DNA from: Rubrobacter sp.
Lineage (GTDB): Bacteria > Actinomycetota > Rubrobacteria > Rubrobacterales > Rubrobacteraceae
Assembly: GCA_016781775.1 (NCBI GenBank)
Contig: JADDPR010000091.1
Location: 1-7,577, forward strand
Direction of reading: 5' to 3'
DNA: 7,577 nt
The notes under the pieces: generated by a model
What the model was told of the DNA's origin: nothing
The model's input: the letters and a program-made list of their open reading frames with translations, nothing else
Databases searched by the model: none
Program-made: the position numbers and the translations under genes
Shown: positions 1 to 7,529 of the stretch, in pieces
Layout: every line of letters starts with the position of its first letter
How positions within the stretch are numbered: position 1 is the first letter of the stretch

Positions 1-404
1 CGGTCGAGGTCCTTCGGGCTGATGTCCAGAAGGTAGCCCATCCGGCTCGGCACGCCCTTCACGAACCACACGTGCGCGATCGGGGCGGCCAGCTCGATGT
101 GGCCCATCCGGTCGCGGCGCACGCGCGCACGCGTCACCTCGACGCCGCAGCGCTCGCAGATGATGCCCTTGAAGCGGATCCTCTTGTACTTACCGCAGTA
201 GCACTCCCAGTCCTTGCTAGGACCGAAGATGCGCTCGCAGAAGAGCCCGTCCTTTTCGGGACGGAGGGTACGGTAGTTGATGGTCTCGGGCTTCGTCACC
301 TCGCCGCGGGACCACTCGCGGATCTCATCGGCCGAAGTAAGGCCAATGGAGATCTTTTCAAGCTTGTTGATATCTATGTCGCGCTCTAGACCCTGCACGC
401 TCAA
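1..404 (-). CDS. rpoC: RNA polymerase beta' subunit, N-terminal 134 codons (runs off the left edge)
   Basis: This is the start of RpoC, which with RpoB forms the catalytic cleft of RNA polymerase. The visible part carries the conserved run PETINYRTL (residues 39-47), KDGLFCE, and the N-terminal zinc-binding domain with Cys68, Cys70, Cys83 and Cys86 (CYC...CERC). GHIELAAP and GVPSRMGYLLD follow. The zipper, catalytic and trigger-loop regions lie beyond the window. I chose TTG at 404 because AGAGAGGA (409-416) places GAGG 5 nt upstream. An in-frame GTG at 398 is the alternative and would have 11-nt spacing. The gene follows rpoB after 92 nt that hold a structured element and no obvious promoter, so it is probably co-transcribed with rpoB. 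The identity is certain; the exact start is not. Confidence 0.97.
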   Translation of the reverse strand, partial: MSVQGLERDIDINKLEKISIGLTSADEIREWSRGEVTKPETINYRTLRPEKDGLFCERIFGPSKDWECYCGKYKRIRFKGIICERCGVEVTRARVRRDRMGHIELAAPIAHVWFVKGVPSRMGYLLDISPKDLD

Positions 405-429
405 TAGTTCCTCTCTGTAAATCTCCCGT

Positions 430-478
430 GGCAACCGTCCCGTAGGCGGGACGGCGCCGACTCGATAAGCCGGTTGCC
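430..478 (-). other. predicted three-way-junction RNA structure in the rpoB-rpoC intergenic transcript
   Basis: On the minus-strand transcript three helices close on one junction. P1 is GGCAA/TTGCC (474-478 with 430-434). P2 is CCGGCT/AGTCGG (468-473 with 457-462, one G-U pair, loop TATCG). P3 is CCGTCCCG/CGGGACGG (447-454 with 435-442, loop CCTA). P1 abuts both P2 and P3 with no unpaired bases, and P2 and P3 are separated by 2 nt. The G-U pair is tolerated only in the rpoBC-sense RNA. No U-tract follows, so it is not a standard terminator. It sits between the rpoB stop and the rpoC ribosome binding site. A role in mRNA processing, stability or translation is inference. Confidence 0.55.
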
Positions 479-496
479 GCCCCGCTCGACTCCGCC

Positions 497-3865
<3,369 letters not shown>

Positions 3866-3872
3866 ATCAGTT

Positions 3873-3879
3873 CTCCTCC
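3873..3879 (-). promoter_or_regulatory. Shine-Dalgarno that fixes the rpoB start
   Basis: GGAGGAG lies 7 nt before TTG 3865 and 10 nt before GTG 3862. It is a near-perfect anti-16S match. In the longer in-frame reading from 3913 the same bases would be Arg codons 12-14, so the site argues that translation starts downstream of it. Confidence 0.8.
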
Positions 3880-3913
3880 GGGGGTAATTGTTGAAGAACG
3901 GTATAACACGCAA

Positions 3914-3957
3914 GCGAATATCTTACCCTCCCGCACCGGGAAAGTCAAGATATCCGC
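3914..3957 (-). repeat. 44-nt inverted repeat / hairpin enclosing the proximal rpoB promoter
   Basis: On the minus strand an 11-bp outer stem GCGGATATCTT/AAGATATTCGC (3947-3957 with 3914-3924, one G-U) is followed by a 2/1 internal loop. The inner stem is 8 bp, CTTTCCCG/CGGGAGGG (3937-3944 with 3926-3933, two G-U), with the triloop GTG. The G-U pairs would be C-A mismatches in plus-strand RNA, which favours a hairpin in rpoB-sense RNA. The -35 and -10 of the proximal promoter-like site lie inside the dyad. No U-tract follows, so it is not an ordinary terminator. It could be an mRNA 5' stem, an RNase III-type processing site or an operator. Confidence 0.6.
3920..3948 (-). promoter_or_regulatory. 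proximal rpoB promoter (sigma-70 type)
   Basis: TTGACT (3943-3948) and TAAGAT (3920-3925) are separated by exactly 17 nt, matching the housekeeping consensus at 5/6 and 4-5/6 positions. The predicted start is near 3913, giving a leader of roughly 48 nt before TTG 3865 that contains the Shine-Dalgarno. The match is good by eye but untested; a genome-wide motif scan would be needed to judge how surprising it is. Confidence 0.6.
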
Positions 3958-3963
3958 AGAAAG

Positions 3964-3992
3964 ATTATGGGGTATCGGTCGTTACCGTCCAA
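3964..3992 (-). promoter_or_regulatory. middle rpoB promoter (sigma-70 type)
   Basis: TTGGAC (3987-3992) and CATAAT (3964-3969), with a 17-nt spacer, each match the consensus at 5/6. The predicted start is near 3957, which is the first base of the 44-nt hairpin, so this transcript would begin with that stem-loop. Confidence 0.55.
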
Positions 3993-4000
3993 CGCGGGGA

Positions 4001-4029
4001 AGTCTAGCACCGGAAGGCGCAATCGACAA
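4001..4029 (-). promoter_or_regulatory. possible distal rpoB promoter
   Basis: TTGTCG (4024-4029) and TAGACT (4001-4006) are again spaced by 17 nt, each matching the consensus at about 4/6. This is the weakest of the three. It is listed because it continues the tandem arrangement with the same spacer, and it could be chance. Confidence 0.35.
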
Positions 4030-4062
4030 CCCGAACCGACCCCTTACGTGATGTATGCAGAA

Positions 4063-4092
4063 GGCGCCCCTACCATGGTTGGTAGGGGCGCC
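4063..4092 (-). promoter_or_regulatory. GC-rich hairpin after rplL (attenuator or processing site)
   Basis: A perfect 12-bp inverted repeat GGCGCCCCTACC/GGTAGGGGCGCC surrounds a 6-nt loop, extendable to 13 bp with a 4-nt loop. It begins about 50 nt after the rplL stop and lies upstream of all rpoB promoter-like sites. On the minus strand the stem is followed by TTCTGC, not a run of T, so full intrinsic termination is unlikely. In E. coli the rplL-rpoB gap carries a partial terminator and an RNase III site. A similar separating role here is inference from position and shape. Confidence 0.6.
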
Positions 4093-4140
4093 CCTTTGCC
4101 TCGCGACCGGTAGCGGCCGGAGGAATCTACCCTTCCGAAG

Positions 4141-4527
4141 CTACTTCAGCTCGACGGTGGCGCCGGCCTCGGTGAGCTTGTCCCTGAGGGCCTCGGCGTC
4201 CTCGCGGGAGAGGGCCTCCTTGACCGGGTTCGGGGCGTCGTCCACAAGGGCCTTCGCCTCCTTGAGGCCCAGGCCCGTCGCGGCGCGCACCTCCTTGATG
4301 ACCTGGATCTTCTTGTCGCCCGCGGACTGCAGGACGACGTCGAACTCCGTCTGCTCCTCCTCGGCCGCAGCGGCACCGTCGCCGTCAGCCGCGCCGGCCG
4401 CCGGGGCCGCCGCGAAGGCCGCCGCCGATACGCCGAACTCTTCCTCGAACATCTTCACGAGTTCGGAGACCTCGAGGACCGACTTCTCCTTGATCGCGTC
4501 CAAAATCTCCTGGTTGCTCAAAGCCAC
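4141..4527 (-). CDS. rplL: 50S ribosomal protein L7/L12
   Basis: L12 forms the mobile ribosomal stalk that recruits and stimulates the GTPase factors EF-Tu, EF-G, IF2 and RF3. The 128-aa product shows the family layout: an N-terminal dimerisation and L10-binding helical part (about 1-33), an Ala/Gly/Asp-rich flexible hinge (about 34-58), and the C-terminal factor-binding domain. That domain carries KKIQVIKEVRAATGLGLKEAK at about 72-92. The start is GTG at 4527, with AGGAGG 7 nt upstream. The gene follows rplJ after 45 nt, as in nearly all bacteria, so L10 and L12 can be produced from one message, with the stronger ribosome binding site here suiting the multi-copy L12. Nothing looks damaged. 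Confidence 0.98.
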   Translation of the reverse strand: MALSNQEILDAIKEKSVLEVSELVKMFEEEFGVSAAAFAAAPAAGAADGDGAAAAEEEQTEFDVVLQSAGDKKIQVIKEVRAATGLGLKEAKALVDDAPNPVKEALSREDAEALRDKLTEAGATVELK

Positions 4528-4572
4528 TTTCTTTCCTCCTGTTGCTCTACTGCTCTCTGCCTACTGCCTTAC

Positions 4573-5085
4573 TTACTGCTTCTGCTCGGCCACCTGGTTC
4601 AGAACGACCGCCAGGTTCCTCAGCGGCGCGTTCAGGACCGTTACGAGCCCGGCCACGGGGGCCTGTATCGCGCCGAGAAGCTGCGCGAGAAGCTGATCCC
4701 TACCGGGGAGCTTGCTCAGGGCCACCACGTCGTCGCTGCCCATCACCCGGCCACCGTCGAGAAGCCCGCCCTTGAGCTCGAACGCCTCGACCTCGCCCGC
4801 AAACTCGGCCATGAGCTTCGCGCTCACCACCGGGTCGTCCGAGAACGCCAGCGCCGTCGGCCCGACCAGGAACTCTTCGAGCCCCTCGATGCCGGCCTCG
4901 TTCGCCGCCCTCTGCGCCAGGGTGTTCTTCGCCACGACGAAGTCCACGCCGGCCTCCCGGCTACGCGCACGGAGCCGGGTGCTCTGGGCAACGTTCATGC
5001 CCTTGAAGTCCACGAGCAGCACCGAGCTGCCGCGCAGCTTCTCGGTGAGCTCCTCGATCACGCGCGCCTTGTCTTCCCTCTTCAC
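4573..5085 (-). CDS. rplJ: 50S ribosomal protein L10
   Basis: L10 anchors L12 dimers to 23S rRNA at the stalk base and, complexed with L12, represses its own mRNA. The 170-aa product has the N-terminal rRNA-binding domain (KREDKARVIEEL..., VLLVDFKGM at about 22-30, VAKNTLAQRA at about 51-60). The long C-terminal L12-binding helix starts after LPGRDQLLAQLL. That helix contains two adjacent 11-residue units, APVAGLVTVLN (142-152) and APLRNLAVVLN (153-163). It is longer than my recollection of the two-dimer L10s of E. coli and B. subtilis, which suggests three L12 dimers. The start is GTG at 5085, with AGGAGG 4 nt upstream. A promoter-like site, an L10-binding leader and an attenuator lie upstream. 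rplL follows after 45 nt. Confidence 0.97.
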   Translation of the reverse strand: MKREDKARVIEELTEKLRGSSVLLVDFKGMNVAQSTRLRARSREAGVDFVVAKNTLAQRAANEAGIEGLEEFLVGPTALAFSDDPVVSAKLMAEFAGEVEAFELKGGLLDGGRVMGSDDVVALSKLPGRDQLLAQLLGAIQAPVAGLVTVLNAPLRNLAVVLNQVAEQKQ

Positions 5086-5104
5086 CTCGCCTCCTCTACT
5101 TCCG

Positions 5105-5145
5105 GAGAGACAGAAAGCCCCGGGGCCGCAAGGGCACCCGGGGCT
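5105..5145 (-). terminator. attenuator hairpin in the rplJ leader
   Basis: On the minus strand AGCCCCGGG (5137-5145) pairs perfectly with CCCGGGGCT (5116-5124). An inner GCC/GGC helix with one bulged base adds 3 bp. The stem runs into TTCTGTCTCTC, a U-rich though interrupted tail. It lies between the L10-type leader fold and the rplJ start, about 30 nt before GTG 5085, which is where a leader attenuator would act. An 8-nt stretch in its loop and inner stem (5125-5132) is complementary to 5163-5170 in the upstream leader. Efficiency is unknown. Confidence 0.65.
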
Positions 5146-5167
5146 AAGAAAGCTCTAGGATTCTTGC

Positions 5168-5223
5168 GACCTCGACCGGGTGTTCGTTTAAATCCTCTCG
5201 GATCCCGGTTGTCTCTGGTCTAC
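5168..5223 (-). ncRNA. L10-type ribosomal protein leader (kink-turn fold)
   Basis: The rplJ leader folds as an L10(L12)-binding RNA is expected to. A lower stem GACC/GGTC (5217-5220 with 5168-5171) is followed by a kink-turn-like internal loop: a 3-nt AGA bulge, then GA opposite GA. An upper stem ACCGGG/CCCGGT (5204-5209 with 5175-5180) carries a small hairpin ATCC-GAGA-GGAT (5192-5203) closed by a GNRA tetraloop, plus a single-stranded TTAAACGAACA. The GTAGACC start of the motif and the position before rplJL agree with the known L10 leader class. I judged this by eye without a covariance search. Binding of L10-L12 should repress rplJL. Confidence 0.65.
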
Positions 5224-5249
5224 GTTGCTCGTGCTTTTACGCGGGCGAG

Positions 5250-5278
5250 ATACTACTCCCTCTCGACCGCGGGGTCAA
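5250..5278 (-). promoter_or_regulatory. promoter for rplJ-rplL, overlapping the rplA stop
   Basis: TTGACC (5273-5278) inside the rplA 3' end and TAGTAT (5250-5255) are spaced by 17 nt. The TAG of the -10 is also the rplA stop codon. The predicted start near 5243 gives a leader of about 158 nt that includes the whole L10 fold and the attenuator. A promoter at this place matches the known separate L10 promoter of E. coli, but the site here is unconfirmed. Confidence 0.5.
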
Positions 5279-5942
5279 CCTTGATGGAAGGGCCCATTGT
5301 AGTCGTTACGGCGATGGACTTGAAGTAACGGCCCTTCACCGGGGCGGGGCGCACGCGCTGCAGCTCGTCGCGCATGGCGAAGTAATTCTGCACCAGGCTA
5401 TCCACGTCGAACGACTTCTTGCCGATGATGCCGTGGATGATCCCGTACCTATCGACCCGGTACTCGATCTTGCCGCGCTTGATGTCCTCGACCGCGCGCC
5501 CGACGTTCGGCGTAACGGTCCCGCTCTTCGGGTTCGGCATGAGCCCGCGGGGACCGAGAATCTGGCCGAGCCTACCGACGACCCGCATCTGGTCCGGCGT
5601 CGCCACCGCGACGTCGAAGTCCAGGAAGTTCTCGTTCTGAACGCGCGACGCAAGGTCCTCGGAGCCCACGACGTCGGCCCCGGCCTCCTCGGCCTCCCGG
5701 GCGCTGTCGCCCTCGGCAAAGACGGCCACTCGACGAGTCTTGCCCGTACCGTTCGGGAGCATGAGCGTGCCGCGCACCATCTGGTCGGCCCTGCGCGGGT
5801 CGACGTTCAGGTTGACGTGCACCTCGACGCTCTCGTCGAACTTGGCGCCTTCGAGCTCCTTGAGAAGCTCCAGCGCCTCGCGTGGCCCGTAGAGCCTCTC
5901 CTGATCTATCCTCTGCTTCTGTTCCAAGAGCCTCTTAGCCAT
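5253..5942 (-). CDS. rplA: 50S ribosomal protein L1
   Basis: L1 forms the mobile L1 stalk that helps release deacylated tRNA from the E site. In many bacteria it also represses the L11-L1 message by binding it. The 229-aa product has the family length (E. coli about 234) and order: an N-terminal part starting MAKRLLEQKQ, then the signature segment GQILGPRGLMPNPKSGTV (126-143) in the second domain, then VKGRYFKSIAVTTTMGPSIKVD near the C-terminus with the conserved TTTMG (213-217). The ATG at 5942 lies inside the end of rplK: the shared ATGGCTAA gives an 8-nt overlap. With only a weak Shine-Dalgarno, this points to translational coupling. The stop TAG doubles as the first three bases of a promoter-like -10 for rplJ. 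Confidence 0.98.
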   Translation of the reverse strand: MAKRLLEQKQRIDQERLYGPREALELLKELEGAKFDESVEVHVNLNVDPRRADQMVRGTLMLPNGTGKTRRVAVFAEGDSAREAEEAGADVVGSEDLASRVQNENFLDFDVAVATPDQMRVVGRLGQILGPRGLMPNPKSGTVTPNVGRAVEDIKRGKIEYRVDRYGIIHGIIGKKSFDVDSLVQNYFAMRDELQRVRPAPVKGRYFKSIAVTTTMGPSIKVDPAVERE

Positions 5943-6378
5943 TGACCGTAATCCCCATGCTCCGGGCCGTACCCTCGACGATCTTGACCGCGCCGTCGAC
6001 GTCGGCGGCGTTGAGGTCCGGCATCTTCGTCCTTGCGATCTCCTCGACCTGCGATCGGCTGACCTCGCCGACCTTCGCCCGGTTAGGCTCGCCGCTCCCC
6101 TTCTGGATCCCGGCGGCCTGCTGCAGCAGGAACGCCGCGGGCGGCGTCTTGGTCACGAAGGTGAAGGTACGGTCCTCGAAGACCGTGATCTCCACCGGGA
6201 CGACCTGCCCCATCTGCTCGCGCGTGGCGTCGTTAAACTGGCGCACGAACTCCCCGATGTTCACCTGAGCTTGGCCAAGGGCCGGGCCGACTGGAGGAGC
6301 CGGGTTGGCCTGTCCGCCGGTGATCTGCAACTTCAGCTTTCGCGCGACGCGCTTGCCGCGCCCACGTCCTCTACCCAT
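5935..6378 (-). CDS. rplK: 50S ribosomal protein L11
   Basis: L11 binds the GTPase-associated centre of 23S rRNA and is the thiostrepton-site protein; it is also needed for RelA activation in species that have it. The 147-aa product contains the N-terminal-domain signature ANPAPPVGPALGQ (24-36), whose prolines face the antibiotic site. The C-terminal rRNA-binding domain (about 75-147) contains TKTPPAAFLLQQAAGI and the KMPDLNA...GTARSMGI end. The N-terminus begins with a Gly-Arg tail (GRGRGRGKR) and is about 6 residues longer than E. coli L11. The ATG at 6378 is preceded by AGGGATAGGA. The gene is 22 nt after nusG and overlaps rplA by 8 nt, so it sits in one operon with both. Confidence 0.98.
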   Translation of the reverse strand: MGRGRGRGKRVARKLKLQITGGQANPAPPVGPALGQAQVNIGEFVRQFNDATREQMGQVVPVEITVFEDRTFTFVTKTPPAAFLLQQAAGIQKGSGEPNRAKVGEVSRSQVEEIARTKMPDLNAADVDGAVKIVEGTARSMGITVNG

Positions 6379-6400
6379 TTATCCTATCCCTTCCGAATGG

Positions 6401-6934
6401 TTACAGCTTGGCGACCTGGCTGAAGGAGAGCTCGACCGGCGTCTCACGCCCGAAGATCGAGACAAGAACCTTCAACCTCGACTGGTCCACGTTTATCTCG
6501 GAGATGACGCCGGTGAAGTCCGCGAGCGGCCCGGCGATGACCTTGACCGTCTCCCCGATGGAGTAATCCACCGTGGTCTTGACCTTCTCGCGCGTCTCGG
6601 CGGCCTGCTCCGGCCTGAGAAGACGCTCGACCTCCGCCCGGCTGAGCGGGAGGGGCTTGTCCCCGTTGCCAACGATCTGGGTGACGCCCGGCGTCTGGCG
6701 GACGAGCCTCCAGGTGTCGTCGTTCATGTTCATGTTCACCAGGATGTAACCCGGGAACTGGCGCTGGATCGTCGGGACCTTCTTGCCGTCCTTGATCTCG
6801 ATGACGCTCTCGGTCGGGATGCTGATCTCCCCGAAGTGGCGCTTGAGACCGAACGAATCTATGCGCCGCTCCATGGTGGCGCGAACCTTGTTCTCGTGCC
6901 CCGAATAGGTGTTGACGACAAACCACTTCTTCAA
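6401..6934 (-). CDS. nusG: transcription elongation/antitermination factor NusG
   Basis: NusG binds the RNA polymerase clamp, modulates pausing, and links polymerase to Rho or ribosomal protein S10. The 177-aa product has the NGN domain first (WFVVNTYSGHENKV at 4-17, FPGYILVNM around 70-78). A linker leads to the C-terminal KOW domain (about 125-177, IGETVKVIAGPLADFTGVI). The ending VELSFSQVAKL matches the E. coli stretch that contacts S10 and Rho. The start is TTG at 6934, with GTAGGAG upstream; those bases overlap the secE stop (TAGGAG), leaving only 12 nt between the genes. There is no sign of insertion. Placement between secE and rplK is the usual bacterial order. Confidence 0.98.
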   Translation of the reverse strand: MKKWFVVNTYSGHENKVRATMERRIDSFGLKRHFGEISIPTESVIEIKDGKKVPTIQRQFPGYILVNMNMNDDTWRLVRQTPGVTQIVGNGDKPLPLSRAEVERLLRPEQAAETREKVKTTVDYSIGETVKVIAGPLADFTGVISEINVDQSRLKVLVSIFGRETPVELSFSQVAKL

Positions 6935-6946
6935 AAGAACAAACTC

Positions 6947-7201
6947 CTACAGGAATACGATCCGGGCGAGGTTCTGGAAGATGAAGTCCCAGAAAGCAAC
7001 GAAAGCCGTGAGCGCGACCACGATGATAAGCACCACGGCCGTGCTCTGCTGAAGCTGATCCCGGTTCGGCCAGGTCACACGCCGCAACTCGGCCCGCACG
7101 TTGCGGATAAAATCTATAAGGCCGCCAAAGCGCCGCTTCTGTTGCTGCTGCGCCTGGCTTCTGCCGCCTCCGGCCGATGCCGCGCTTCGTTTGTTGCCCA
7201 T
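6947..7201 (-). CDS. secE: preprotein translocase subunit SecE
   Basis: SecE clamps SecY in the SecYEG protein-export channel of the cytoplasmic membrane. The 84-aa product is the short, single-helix form. It has a polar, Gln-rich N-terminus (QAQQQQ at 16-21), then the conserved amphipathic segment ELRRVTWPNRDQL (38-50), and one membrane span at about 53-76 with a short C-terminal end. The ATG at 7201 has only a weak Shine-Dalgarno (AAGAAAG). It starts 34 nt after tRNA-Trp, so it is probably translated from a transcript that also yields the tRNA by processing. nusG follows 12 nt later. Confidence 0.97.
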   Translation of the reverse strand: MGNKRSAASAGGGRSQAQQQQKRRFGGLIDFIRNVRAELRRVTWPNRDQLQQSTAVVLIIVVALTAFVAFWDFIFQNLARIVFL

Positions 7202-7235
7202 CGTCTTTCTTACGCCCCTATCGGTTTAGGTGAAG

Positions 7236-7308
7236 CAGGGCAGGAGGGACTCGAACCCACGACCTGCGGTTTTGGAGACCGCTGCTCTTCCAACTGAGCT
7301 ACTGCCCT
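7236..7308 (-). tRNA. trnW: tRNA-Trp (anticodon CCA)
   Basis: The 73-nt cloverleaf can be traced completely. The acceptor AGGGCAG/CTGCCCT has A1-U72 and discriminator G73, typical of bacterial tRNA-Trp. The D arm is GCTC/GAGC. The anticodon stem is GCGGT/ACCGC with loop CTCCAAA (anticodon CCA), and the T loop is TTCGAGT. The 3' CCA is not encoded (G73 is followed by CTT). The T stem GTGGG/CCCTC contains one U-U mismatch (positions 50/64). It lies 7 nt after the rpmG stop and 34 nt before secE, so RNase P cleavage of a shared transcript is likely. Confidence 0.97.
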
Positions 7309-7315
7309 TTGCTTG

Positions 7316-7465
7316 CTACCTCGTCTCCCGGTGAAGCGTGTGCTTCTTGTCCCAGGGACAGTACTTCATCAACTGGATGCGGTCCGGGGTGTTGCGCCGA
7401 TTCTTCCGGCTGTGATAATTCCGGCGCTTGCACTCCTCGCAAGCCAGCGTGACCAATTGTCGCAC
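7316..7465 (-). CDS. rpmG: 50S ribosomal protein L33
   Basis: L33 is a small zinc-ribbon protein of the large subunit near the E site. The 49-aa product has the family core: VTLACEECKRRNY, then KNRRNTPDRIQLMKYC, then KHTLHRET at the end. Zinc-type L33 carries two CxxC pairs. Here the first pair is intact (Cys9, Cys12), but the second is Cys36-Pro-Trp-Asp39, so the fourth ligand is Asp instead of Cys. The start is GTG at 7465, with GGAGGAG (7470-7476) 4 nt upstream. The gene lies between tuf and tRNA-Trp and probably shares a transcript with tRNA-Trp, secE and nusG. It is too short for many gene callers, but the match to L33 is clear. Confidence 0.95.
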   Translation of the reverse strand: MRQLVTLACEECKRRNYHSRKNRRNTPDRIQLMKYCPWDKKHTLHRETR

Positions 7466-7484
7466 AGATCTCCTCCAAATCACA

Positions 7485-7504
7485 GGGGCGAGACATAGCG
7501 CCCC
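7485..7504 (-). terminator. weak hairpin between tuf and rpmG
   Basis: GGGGCG (7499-7504) can pair with CGCCCC (7485-7490) across an 8-nt loop on the minus strand. The following bases are TGTGATTTGG, not a clear U-tract, and the rpmG Shine-Dalgarno begins 9 nt later. It may partly separate tuf from rpmG, or it may be incidental. Confidence 0.3.
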
Positions 7505-7529
7505 GCCCCCTAAAACTACTAAGGTCAGC

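Noticed and set aside
3866..3913. 16-residue N-terminal extension of RpoB from TTG 3913
   Set aside because: It lies at or upstream of the predicted transcription start, lacks a well-placed ribosome binding site, and contains the GGAGGAG that serves the downstream start.
6305..7297. 330-codon open frame on the plus strand over nusG, secE and tRNA-Trp
   Set aside because: It reads through a tRNA gene and two conserved genes on the other strand; chance opening.
7299..7496. 65-codon open frame on the minus strand over rpmG
   Set aside because: It is out of frame with the clear L33 coding sequence at 7316-7465, shows no family match, and overlaps the tRNA 5' end.
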